A stretch of 64,000 bases of DNA, taken from Rhizobium bangladeshense (GTDB lineage: Bacteria > Pseudomonadota > Alphaproteobacteria > Rhizobiales > Rhizobiaceae). Made by a program: the position numbers and the translations under genes. Within the stretch, counting starts at the first letter, position 1; each line of letters opens with the position of its first letter. The notes beneath the pieces were generated by a model. It did not search any database and had not been told where the DNA came from. It worked only from the letters and a program-made list of their open reading frames with translations. Below are positions 56,990-64,000 of this stretch, piece by piece. Where the stretch lies: NCBI RefSeq assembly GCF_001662075.1, contig NZ_LYPL01000002.1, forward strand, positions 666,609 to 730,608. The letters run 5' to 3'.

Positions 56990-57496
56990 TCAGCCGAGTT
57001 TGGCCAGTTGTTCCTCAACAAGATCAAGGCTGTCCTCTCCCACCTCATTGACGTTCGCTCGGCATAGGCTCGCCGGTCTCTTGAAAAGCAAGGCAGGCGA
57101 CGTACATGACTGCCGTCGTGAGCGCATTCCAGCCGCCTTCGCTGGGCTTTCCGGCCGCCTCGGAGAGCCGGCGGAGCGTCCCGCGCTCATCGTCGCCGTA
57201 GACAAGATCGGAGACGGATCGGCCGGTCAGGCCTTCGCCATCGCCACAGGCGCGGACGCCAGCGCGGCCTCGGCTTCCGTCGCGTAGGGTTCGGTGCGCC
57301 TGATTTGCTCCACCAGACAAGCGGCGACGGCTGTCAGGTGCCGGGCTTGTTCGCGGGGCGGCAGAGCGGTCAGTTCGGCGCGCAATGTCATGACTTTATG
57401 CTCTTCTCCACTGATCGCGGTCACATTGATTGTCTCGACAGCGTAGGGGACAAGCCCCGAATCTACCACGACTTTGCCGGCCCGGGATGTCCACAA
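56990..57496 (-). pseudogene. Frameshifted gene of unknown family
   Basis: Three overlapping minus-strand frames join into one protein-like sequence. Frame 1 reads MTLRAELTALPPREQARHLT (possible start 57391; the frame is open from 57496) to LASAPVAMAKA then stops at 57227. Frame 2 continues LTGRSVSDLVYGDDERGTLR, GGWNALTTAVMYVACLAFQE, TGEPMPSERQ. Frame 3 supplies a plausible C-terminus ANVNEVGEDSLDLVEEQLAK. A 4-bp loss in a GCCTGGCTGACC-like sequence would explain the first break. The product would be about 135-170 aa and helical; I do not recognise its family. Confidence 0.45.
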
Positions 57497-57520
57497 GTAC
57501 CTCTCAACCGTGACTGAAAT

Positions 57521-57534
57521 TTAGATCGTTCCAA
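57521..57534. promoter_or_regulatory. Second LacI-type operator (upstream)
   Basis: TTAGATCGTTCCAA matches the perfect downstream palindrome TTGGAACGTTCCAA at 12 of 14 positions. Centre-to-centre spacing is about 106 bp, close to ten turns of B-DNA, compatible with looping by a tetrameric LacI-type repressor. It may also affect a minus-strand transcript. Confidence 0.55.
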
Positions 57535-57617
57535 TTTAGGAGTTGAGCTGCTGATGGCGAGTATGGCTGAATTCCTAATAGAAATAAATAAATTCACCGG
57601 GGCTCTCTAATTTTTCC

Positions 57618-57647
57618 TTGACAAAATTGGAACGTTCCAAATATTTA
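57618..57647 (+). promoter_or_regulatory. Promoter with embedded LacI operator
   Basis: A consensus -35 TTGACA (57618-57623) is followed after 17-18 nt by an AT-rich ATATTTA (-10 region, 57641-57647). Between them lies the perfect 14-bp palindrome TTGGAACGTTCCAA (57627-57640) with the central CG step typical of LacI/GalR operators. Binding would block RNA polymerase directly. The regulator gene starts 34 nt downstream, so it should repress itself and the operon. Confidence 0.8.
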
Positions 57648-57680
57648 TTCCATCGGTTGACGTCGTGATCGGAGAGGGAA

Positions 57681-58754
57681 ATGACAAAGGCGCGGGTAAC
57701 CGTCATTGACATCGCGAGGGCCGCCGGCGTCTCCAAGTCGACGGTTTCGCTGGTGCTGCAGGGTTCCTCTCTGGTCAACGAGGCGACGCGCGCCAAGGTC
57801 AATGCCGTGATGCGAGATCTCGGCTACGTCTACAATCGCGGCGCAGCCAATCTTCGCCAGGCCGGTGCCAAATCGCGGATCATCGGAGTTGTTGTGAACG
57901 ACCTGACGAACAGCTTCTTTGCGGAGCTGGCGGTCGGCGTCGATATGGTCGTCCAGTCGGCCGGCTTCGTGCAGTTCCTGTCGAACACCGGCGAGAGCAT
58001 CGACAGGCAGCGTGAGGTTGTCGCATCGATGCGTGAGCACGGCATTTCCGGCCTCATCGTCTCGCCGGCCCGCGCCACCGATGCCGCCGACTTCAAGCCA
58101 CTCGTTGCGGCCGGAATTCCTGTCGTGGTCGTCGTTCGAAACCTGCCCGGCGCCAAAGTCTCGTCCATCGTCTCCGACAACCGGGCCGGCATGGTCTCCG
58201 CGGTCAAGCATCTGGCCGGGCTTGGTCACAAGCGCATCGCCTTTCTCGGCGGCTTTCCCGACACCGCCGTCTTCGACGATCGGCTTGCCGGTTACCGAAG
58301 CGGCGTGGAGGCGGCCGGGCTCGATTATCACGAAGAACTCGTCATCTCGTCGGCACCGTCGCGGGCGGGCGGGGTGGAGGCGATTGGAAAGGCGATCGCG
58401 CTCGGCCGTCGGCCGACCGCAGCCGTCTGCTTCAACGATGCCGTTGCCTTCGGTGTTTGCGACGGATTGCGCGCGCGCCGTCTGGAACCTGGCGCCGACT
58501 TCGCCGTCGTCGGTTTCGACGACGTAATCGAGGCTCAGGCGGCAGTTCCGGCGCTGACGACGGTCTCGGTCGACCCGCAGGGCATCGGGCGCCGCGGCGC
58601 GCAGATGCTGCTCAAGCAGATCAATGCCGGCAAGGCCGAGGCCGAGACGGTGACGACAGCCGTTCGGCTGGTCGTTCGCGAGAGCTGCGGCGCCGGCAAG
58701 ACCGCGCCGGCAAGGGCCGGCAAAGGCGTAAAATCGAAACAGGACGCTGAGTAA
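57681..58754 (+). CDS. LacI-family transcriptional regulator
   Basis: 357 aa. The N-terminal helix-turn-helix VTVIDIARAAGVSKSTVSLV is followed by hinge helix and core: RIIGVVVNDLTNSFFAELAV, GISGLIVSPARATDAADFKP, GHKRIAFLGGFPDTAVFDDR, PTAAVCFNDAVAFGVCDGLR, FAVVGFDDVIEAQAAVPALT. Length and order are typical; the C-terminus is Lys/Ala-rich. Start follows GAGAGGGAA. It shares one base with the CoA-transferase gene (TAATG), so regulator and enzyme genes are one transcript under the operator described. The inducer is unknown. Confidence 0.95.
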   Translation: MTKARVTVIDIARAAGVSKSTVSLVLQGSSLVNEATRAKVNAVMRDLGYVYNRGAANLRQAGAKSRIIGVVVNDLTNSFFAELAVGVDMVVQSAGFVQFLSNTGESIDRQREVVASMREHGISGLIVSPARATDAADFKPLVAAGIPVVVVVRNLPGAKVSSIVSDNRAGMVSAVKHLAGLGHKRIAFLGGFPDTAVFDDRLAGYRSGVEAAGLDYHEELVISSAPSRAGGVEAIGKAIALGRRPTAAVCFNDAVAFGVCDGLRARRLEPGADFAVVGFDDVIEAQAAVPALTTVSVDPQGIGRRGAQMLLKQINAGKAEAETVTTAVRLVVRESCGAGKTAPARAGKGVKSKQDAE

Positions 58755-60373
58755 TGCCCATGAAGAAGCATCTCACCCCCGCCGAAGCGGCCGCGCTCAT
58801 CCCGGACGGCGCCGTCGTCACGGTATCGTCTTCGAGCGGTCTCGGTTGCCCGGACCTCATGCTGAAGGCGATTGGGGAGCGTTTCGAGACGACCGGCCAT
58901 CCTCGCGACCTCACCACCCTTCATCCGATCGCCGCCGGCGACATGAGCGGCATCAAGGGCGTCGACTACATCGCCAGGAAGGGCCTGCTCAAGTGCATCA
59001 TCGGCGGGTCCTATCCATCCGGGCCGTCATCGTCCGAGCCGCCGCTGATCTGGCAGATGATCACCAACAACGAGATCCCGGCCTACAACATTCCCTCCGG
59101 CATCCTGTTCGACATCCATCGCGAAGCCGCCGCCAAGCGGCCGGGCGTGTTGACCAAGGTCGGCGTCGACACCTTCGTCGATCCCCGGCGGCAGGGATGT
59201 GCGATGAACAAGCTGGCTTCGGAACAGCAGGTGGTCAAGCGCGTCAGCTTCGAGGGCGACGACTGGCTGTTCTTCCCCTCGATCGTCCCTCAGGTCGCCA
59301 TCATCCGCGCCACCACCGCCGACGAGCGCGGCAATCTGACCTACGAACATGAAGGCGCGTATCTCGGCGGCCTCGATCAGGCGCTTGCCGCCCGCAACAA
59401 TGGCGGCATCGTCGTCGCCCAGGTCAAGCGGATCACCAAGGAGGGCTCGCTGAAGCCGCATGACGTCCGGGTGCCGGGAATGCTGGTCGACTATATCGTC
59501 ATCGATCCCAATCAGAAGCAGACGACGCAGACTTTGTACGATCCGGCGATATCAGGTGAAATATTCCGCCCGCTCGATAGCTTCAGCGTCCCGGAATTCA
59601 ATGTTCAGAAGGTCATCGCGCGCCGCGTCGCCCAGGAACTGCAGGCGGGAAGCTGCGTCAATCTCGGCTTCGGCATCTCGGCCAACGTGCCGCGCATTTT
59701 GCTGGAAGAAGGGCTCCACGGCGCCGTCACCTGGGTGATCGAGCAAGGCGCGGTCGGTGGGGTGCCGCTGCTCGACTTCGCCTTCGGTTGCGCCTCCAAT
59801 GCGGACGCCTACATGCCGTCTCCTTATCAGTTCACCTACTTTCAGGGCTCGGGATTCGATGCGTCGCTGCTCTCCTTCCTCGAGATCGGCAAAGATGGTT
59901 CGGTCAACGTTTCCAAGCTCTCCTTCCGGCCGCATGTGACGGCCGGCGCCGGCGGCTTCGTCGACATTACGGCGCGGGCAAAGAAGATCGTCTTCTCCGG
60001 CATGTTCAACGCTGGGGCGAAGCTTTCGATCGCCGATGGGACTCTCGTCATCGAGAGGGAAGGCAAGCTGAAGAAGCTGGTGAACGAGGTCGAACACGTC
60101 ACCTTCAGCGGCAGGCGGGCGATCGAACAGGGGCAGGACATCATCTATGTCACCGAGCGGTGCGTGATGAAGCTGACGCCTGAAGGCATCGTTCTGACCG
60201 AGGTCGCGCCCGGCGTCGATCTTCAGTCCCACATATTGGATCAATCGGAATTTCCGCTGATCGTCGCGCCCGGCCTGAAGATCATGGACGCCGCGCTCTT
60301 CGGCGAGGCGAATATCGGCCTGTCGCTTCCAACAAAGAGTGCGCGGACACTGGAGGGCACCTTCCATGGCTAG
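58754..60373 (+). CDS. Acyl-CoA:acetate/3-keto-acid CoA-transferase (fused alpha-beta)
   Basis: 539 aa, both halves of a family I CoA-transferase in one chain (YdiF-like). Alpha half: LIPDGAVVTVSSSSGLGCPD (SSSGG-like CoA loop), GGSYPSGPSSSEPPLIWQMI; beta half: VNLGFGISANVPRILLEEGL and the catalytic motif IEQGAVGGVPLLDFAFGCAS, where Glu330 should form the CoA thioester. It moves CoA between an acyl-CoA and acetate or another acid, either activating the substrate or recovering CoA. Second gene of the LacI operon. Confidence 0.94.
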   Translation: MPMKKHLTPAEAAALIPDGAVVTVSSSSGLGCPDLMLKAIGERFETTGHPRDLTTLHPIAAGDMSGIKGVDYIARKGLLKCIIGGSYPSGPSSSEPPLIWQMITNNEIPAYNIPSGILFDIHREAAAKRPGVLTKVGVDTFVDPRRQGCAMNKLASEQQVVKRVSFEGDDWLFFPSIVPQVAIIRATTADERGNLTYEHEGAYLGGLDQALAARNNGGIVVAQVKRITKEGSLKPHDVRVPGMLVDYIVIDPNQKQTTQTLYDPAISGEIFRPLDSFSVPEFNVQKVIARRVAQELQAGSCVNLGFGISANVPRILLEEGLHGAVTWVIEQGAVGGVPLLDFAFGCASNADAYMPSPYQFTYFQGSGFDASLLSFLEIGKDGSVNVSKLSFRPHVTAGAGGFVDITARAKKIVFSGMFNAGAKLSIADGTLVIEREGKLKKLVNEVEHVTFSGRRAIEQGQDIIYVTERCVMKLTPEGIVLTEVAPGVDLQSHILDQSEFPLIVAPGLKIMDAALFGEANIGLSLPTKSARTLEGTFHG

Positions 60374-61145
60374 CGGAACAGTCAGAATCGACCTTGAGGG
60401 ACATGTTGCGACACTGACGATCTCGCGTCCGGAAAAGCTGAACGCGCTCGATCTCGACATGCTGAAAGCGCTGGCAGAGGCGGCCGACGCGGTGGAAGCG
60501 AACCCGGATGTGCGCGCTGCCATTCTCACCGGTGAGGGTAAGGGCTTTTCCGCCGGCGGCGATATAAGGGCCTGGGGCGGAATGCTACCTCAGGAGTTCG
60601 GTCATCTCTGGGTCCGGCACGGCCATCGTGTCTTCGAAAGACTGGCGACGCTCCGGGTGCCGTTGATCGCAGCATTGAACGGCCACGCCCTCGGAGGAGG
60701 ACTCGAGCTGGCCGGCGTTGCCGACATTCGCCTTGCAGAGGAACACATCAAGATCGGCCTGCCGGAGACCGGCCTTGGGATGGTGCCGGGCTGGTCCGGC
60801 ACCCAGCGTCTCGTGCGCCGGTTCGGCGCGCAGGTCGTCCGCCGAATGGCGCTGGGCGGGGAGATATTTACCGCCGAGGAGGCGCGCCTGCTCGGCATCG
60901 TCGACGCGGTCGTCCCGACAGGAAACTCGTTCGCCTCCGCCAGACAATATGCCGAGCGAATTGCGGCGCGGGGACCGGCGGCCGTCGAGATCGCCAAATT
61001 GATGATCGCATCGGCGAATGGCGAAGACAATGGAACCGCGGTCGAAGCCCTTGGCTCGATCCTTGCCGCGAAGACCGGCGATCTGAAGGAGGGCGTCGCG
61101 TCATTCAGCGAGAAGCGCCCGGCAACGTTCAAGGGAGAATGGTAA
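60366..61145 (+). CDS. Enoyl-CoA hydratase/isomerase family protein
   Basis: 259-aa crotonase. Start at 60366 (MASGTVRIDLEGHVATLTIS) overlaps the CoA-transferase end by 8 nt and follows GGAGGGCACC. Oxyanion loops GEGKGFSAGGDIRAWGG and NGHALGGGLELAGVADIRLA; both hydratase glutamates are present (GGGLELA; GLPETGLGMVPGWSGTQRLV). Substrate unknown. Its context (CoA-transferase before, aldehyde dehydrogenase after) implies activation, hydration or cleavage, and oxidation of the product. Confidence 0.93.
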   Translation: MASGTVRIDLEGHVATLTISRPEKLNALDLDMLKALAEAADAVEANPDVRAAILTGEGKGFSAGGDIRAWGGMLPQEFGHLWVRHGHRVFERLATLRVPLIAALNGHALGGGLELAGVADIRLAEEHIKIGLPETGLGMVPGWSGTQRLVRRFGAQVVRRMALGGEIFTAEEARLLGIVDAVVPTGNSFASARQYAERIAARGPAAVEIAKLMIASANGEDNGTAVEALGSILAAKTGDLKEGVASFSEKRPATFKGEW

Positions 61146-62665
61146 TGACGGTTCTGGTCAGCCCGACGGCGCTCAGCGACCACAAGGCGCGTGATTTCAG
61201 GATGCTGATCGACGGCAGATGGGAAGCCGGCGCCTCCGATCCGATCGAGCGCATCGCGCCGAGCCATGGCGTCGTGATCAGCCGGTTCGCGACCGGCAGC
61301 AGGAAGGATGCCGAGCGCGCGATTGCCGCGGCACGCAAGGCTTTCGACCAAGGGCCATGGCCGCGAATTACCGCCTCCGAGCGCTCCGCGATCCTCCTGA
61401 AGGCCGCGGACCTGATCGCGGCACGGGCGGAAGAATTGGCATTTCTCGATGCCATCGAGGCAGGCAAGCCGATCACGCAGGTGCGGGGAGAAATTGCCGG
61501 CTCGGTTGACATCTGGCGCTATGCGGCGGCCCTTGCCCGTGATCTCCACGGCGAAAGCTACAACACGCTTGGCGACGGCACGCTCGGCGTCGTTCTGCGC
61601 GAGGCGATCGGCGTGGTCTCGATCATTACGCCTTGGAATTTCCCCTTCCTGATCGTCGGCCAGAAGCTGCCCTTTGCGCTTGCCGCCGGCTGCACGAGCG
61701 TCGTCAAGCCTTCGGAGCTGACATCGGGCTCGACGCTCGTTCTGGGCGAGATCCTGCAGCAAGCGGGCGTTCCGGATGGTGTCGTCAACATTGTCACCGG
61801 CACGGGACCTGAGGTCGGCGCGATCATGACGTCCCATCCTGACGTCGACATGGTCTCCTTCACCGGGTCGACCGGTGTCGGTAAGCTGACGATGTCGAAT
61901 GCCGCGCAGACGCTGAAGAAGGTCTCGCTGGAGCTCGGCGGCAAGAACCCGCAGATCGTCTTCCCGGATGCCGATCTCGATTCCTTCGTCGATGCGGCGG
62001 TCTTCGGCGCCTATTTCAATGCCGGCGAGTGCTGCAATGCCGGCTCGCGGTTGATCCTTCACAAGTCGATCGCTTCCGACGTCGTCAGGCGTGTCGCCGA
62101 GCTGGCGAAGGGGGTGCGGGTCGGCGATCCCCTGGATCCGTCGACGCAGGTCGGCGCGATCATCACGCCGCAGCATCTGGAAAAGATATCGGGATATGTC
62201 ACCGGCGCGAGGAGCAGCGGCGCTCGCGTCGCTCACGGCGGCGACACACTCGACCTCGGCATGGGTCAGTTCATGTCGCCGACGATCCTCGAAGCCGTCA
62301 CGCCCGATATGGCAGTGGCTCGCGAGGAAGTCTTTGGTCCGGTCCTGTCAGTCCTGACATTCGAGACGACTGCTGAAGCGGTCAGGATTGCCAATTCCAT
62401 CGATTACGGCCTGTCGGCTGGTGTCTGGAGCCGTGATTTCGACACCTGCCTGACCATCGGCCGATCGGTACGGGCGGGCACGGTCTGGATGAACACCTTC
62501 ATGGACGGTGCCTCGGAGCTTCCCTTCGGCGGTTACAAGCAGAGCGGCCTCGGCCGCGAGCTCGGCCGTCATGCGGTCGAAGACTACACCGAGACCAAGA
62601 CGCTCAACATGCACATCGGCAAACGCACCAACTGGTGGATGCCGCAGGCGGAAAGGCCGGTCTAG
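61145..62665 (+). CDS. NAD(P)-dependent aldehyde dehydrogenase
   Basis: 506 aa. The start at 61145 overlaps the hydratase stop by one base (TAATG) and has AAGGGAGA at a good distance; ATG 61139 is too close to it. Motifs: IITPWNFPFLIVGQKLPFAL, FTGSTGVGKL (cofactor loop), catalytic Glu in SLELGGKNPQIV, catalytic Cys297 in FNAGECCNAGSRLIL, EEVFGPVLSVLTF, and the C-terminal ELPFGGYKQSGLGRELG. It would oxidise an aldehyde product of the hydratase/lyase step, or a sugar-derived aldehyde. Confidence 0.95.
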   Translation: MTVLVSPTALSDHKARDFRMLIDGRWEAGASDPIERIAPSHGVVISRFATGSRKDAERAIAAARKAFDQGPWPRITASERSAILLKAADLIAARAEELAFLDAIEAGKPITQVRGEIAGSVDIWRYAAALARDLHGESYNTLGDGTLGVVLREAIGVVSIITPWNFPFLIVGQKLPFALAAGCTSVVKPSELTSGSTLVLGEILQQAGVPDGVVNIVTGTGPEVGAIMTSHPDVDMVSFTGSTGVGKLTMSNAAQTLKKVSLELGGKNPQIVFPDADLDSFVDAAVFGAYFNAGECCNAGSRLILHKSIASDVVRRVAELAKGVRVGDPLDPSTQVGAIITPQHLEKISGYVTGARSSGARVAHGGDTLDLGMGQFMSPTILEAVTPDMAVAREEVFGPVLSVLTFETTAEAVRIANSIDYGLSAGVWSRDFDTCLTIGRSVRAGTVWMNTFMDGASELPFGGYKQSGLGRELGRHAVEDYTETKTLNMHIGKRTNWWMPQAERPV

Positions 62666-62702
62666 GTAGCAAGGAACTACGCCCGGGGAGGGCGGATGAT
62701 TG

Positions 62703-62722
62703 ATGCGGGAATGGTCCCGCAT
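62703..62722 (+). other. Perfect 8-bp hairpin between aldehyde dehydrogenase and binding-protein genes
   Basis: ATGCGGGA / TCCCGCAT around loop ATGG in the 86-nt gap. It has no T-run, so it is more likely a processing or stability element that sets a different mRNA level for the transporter genes than a terminator. Confidence 0.55.
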
Positions 62723-62751
62723 TTCAAAAGAGGGAACTGGGAGGTTCTTCG

Positions 62752-64000
62752 ATGAATAGGTTTCTAACCACGACTGCGGTGATCGCGTTGGCTCTGGCCG
62801 GCGCGCATGTCTCCGCCCGCGCCGCCGACGTCAAGGAAGTGCAGATGCTGCACTGGTGGACGTCCGGCGGTGAGGCGGCGGCCTTGAACGTGTTGAAGGA
62901 GGATCTGTCGAAGGAAGGTTTTGCCTGGAAGGACGTTCCGGTTGCCGGCGGCGGCGGTGATGCGGCGATGACGGCGCTGAAGGCGATGGTTGCGGCCGGC
63001 ACCTATCCGACCGCCTCGCAGATGCTGGGTTACACCGTGCTCGATTATGCCGAGGCCGGCGTCATGGGCGATCTGACCGAGACGGCCAAGAAGGAAGGCT
63101 GGGACAAGTCGGTGCCGGCGGCGCTGCAGAAGTTCTCCGTCTATGACGGCAAATGGGTCGCAGCCCCGGTCAACGTCCATTCGGTCAACTGGCTGTGGAT
63201 CAACAAGGCGGTGATGGACAAGATCGGCGGCACTGAGCCGAAGAGCTTCGACGACCTGATCGCCCTGCTCGACAAGGCGAAGGCGGCAGGCGTCATCCCC
63301 TTGGCGCTCGGCGGCCAGAACTGGCAGGAAGCGACGATGTTCGATTCCATCGTGCTGTCGACCGGCGGCCCGGAGTTCTACAAGAAGGCGATGAACGACC
63401 TCGACGAGGAGTCTCTGAAGTCGGAGACGATGAAGAAGTCGTTCGACAACCTGGCCAAGATCGTCAAATATGTCGATCCGAACTTCTCCGGCCGCGACTG
63501 GAACCTGGCGACCGCCATGGTCATCAAGGGTGACGCGCTGGTGCAGGTGATGGGCGACTGGGCCAAGGGCGAATTCGTCGCCGCCAAGAAGACGCCGGAT
63601 ACCGACTTCCTCTGCTACCGCTTCCCCGGCACCGACGGCAGCGTCATCTACAACTCCGACATGTTCGGCATGTTCAACGTTCCCGATGACCGCAAGGCGG
63701 CGCAGGTGGCATTGGCGACGGCAACGCTGTCGAAGAGCTTCCAGTCGGCCTTCAACGTCGTCAAGGGTTCGGTTCCGGCCCGCACCGACGTTCCCGACAC
63801 CGACTTCGACGCCTGCGGCAAGAAGGGCATTGCCGATCTGAAGGCCGCCAATGAGGGCGGCACGCTGTTCGGTTCGCTGGCCCAGGGTTATGGCGCGCCG
63901 CCGGCGATCGCCAATGCCTATAAGGACGTCGTCTCGAAGTTCGTCCACGGCCAGATCAAGAGCTCCGACGAAGCCGTCACCCAGCTCGTCCAGGCGATCG
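62752..64000 (+). CDS. Carbohydrate ABC transporter substrate-binding protein (partial)
   Basis: 416 codons lie in the window and the frame is still open at base 64000. Start ATG 62752 follows GGGAGG. A Sec signal peptide ([20 protein letters not shown], cut after ARA) precedes a family-1 extracellular solute-binding protein: [80 protein letters not shown]. This resembles glucose/mannose-type (GtsA-like) binding proteins. It is downstream of and co-oriented with the LacI operon; permease and ATPase genes would be expected beyond the window. Confidence 0.93.
   Translation, partial: MNRFLTTTAVIALALAGAHVSARAADVKEVQMLHWWTSGGEAAALNVLKEDLSKEGFAWKDVPVAGGGGDAAMTALKAMVAAGTYPTASQMLGYTVLDYAEAGVMGDLTETAKKEGWDKSVPAALQKFSVYDGKWVAAPVNVHSVNWLWINKAVMDKIGGTEPKSFDDLIALLDKAKAAGVIPLALGGQNWQEATMFDSIVLSTGGPEFYKKAMNDLDEESLKSETMKKSFDNLAKIVKYVDPNFSGRDWNLATAMVIKGDALVQVMGDWAKGEFVAAKKTPDTDFLCYRFPGTDGSVIYNSDMFGMFNVPDDRKAAQVALATATLSKSFQSAFNVVKGSVPARTDVPDTDFDACGKKGIADLKAANEGGTLFGSLAQGYGAPPAIANAYKDVVSKFVHGQIKSSDEAVTQLVQAI

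Overview
The window is chromosomal DNA from a Rhizobium-type alphaproteobacterium, close to R. etli / R. leguminosarum. I infer this from the high GC content, the alphaproteobacterial rplL-rpoB-rpoC / str / S10-spc-alpha gene order, the lengths of RpoB (1380 aa) and RpoC (1402 aa), the style of the MsrPQ, DegP and RarA neighbours, and a rhizobial-type palindromic intergenic repeat. No rRNA, tRNA, CRISPR array, insertion sequence or phage gene was seen.

Region 1 (1-29.4 kb, all + strand except one small gene) is the transcription/translation core: the end of rplL, rpoB, rpoC, a terminator, one conserved small gene on the opposite strand, then rpsL-rpsG-fusA-tufA, the S10 genes (rpsJ to rpsQ), the spc genes (rplN to adk) and the alpha genes (rpsM-rpsK-rpoA-rplQ). 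Terminator-like hairpins lie at several internal junctions (rpsQ/rplN, rplR/rpsE, rplO/secY, rpsM/rpsK, rpsK/rpoA, rpoA/rplQ). The cluster may therefore be read as segments rather than as one uniform transcript.

Region 2 (29.4-43.2 kb) is mixed housekeeping and accessory DNA: two decayed gene remnants (VOC/glyoxalase and DUF2809), msrPQ periplasmic methionine sulfoxide repair, ilvD, a DUF1311 lipoprotein/inhibitor-like protein, a DUF1232 membrane protein, a DegP/HtrA protease with rarA overlapping it, DUF1883, small membrane and hydrolase genes, an SDR gene divergent from a frameshifted LysR regulator, a nucleoside deoxyribosyltransferase, and an HSL-type esterase that has lost its nucleophile serine.

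Region 3 (43.2-55.3 kb) looks like a complete aromatic-acid (hydroxycinnamate-like) uptake and CoA-dependent side-chain degradation locus. One minus-strand operon runs from an acyl/feruloyl-CoA synthetase through an SDR, an acyl-CoA dehydrogenase and a branched-chain-amino-acid-type ABC importer with a fused LivM-LivG protein. A divergent plus-strand operon carries an enoyl-CoA hydratase, a MarR regulator and an amidohydrolase. A carboxymuconolactone-decarboxylase-family protein converges on it. The order of chemistry (activation, dehydrogenation, hydration, beta-oxidation, C-C cleavage) can be read from the gene set. The substrate is inferred.

Region 4 (55.3-64 kb) holds an orphan PAS histidine kinase, a multiply frameshifted unknown gene, and a LacI-controlled operon: lacI-family regulator, fused CoA-transferase, enoyl-CoA hydratase, aldehyde dehydrogenase, and a sugar ABC binding protein that runs off the end of the window. 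Two near-identical 14-bp operators spaced about ten helical turns apart precede it. This is the best candidate here for an undescribed catabolic system.
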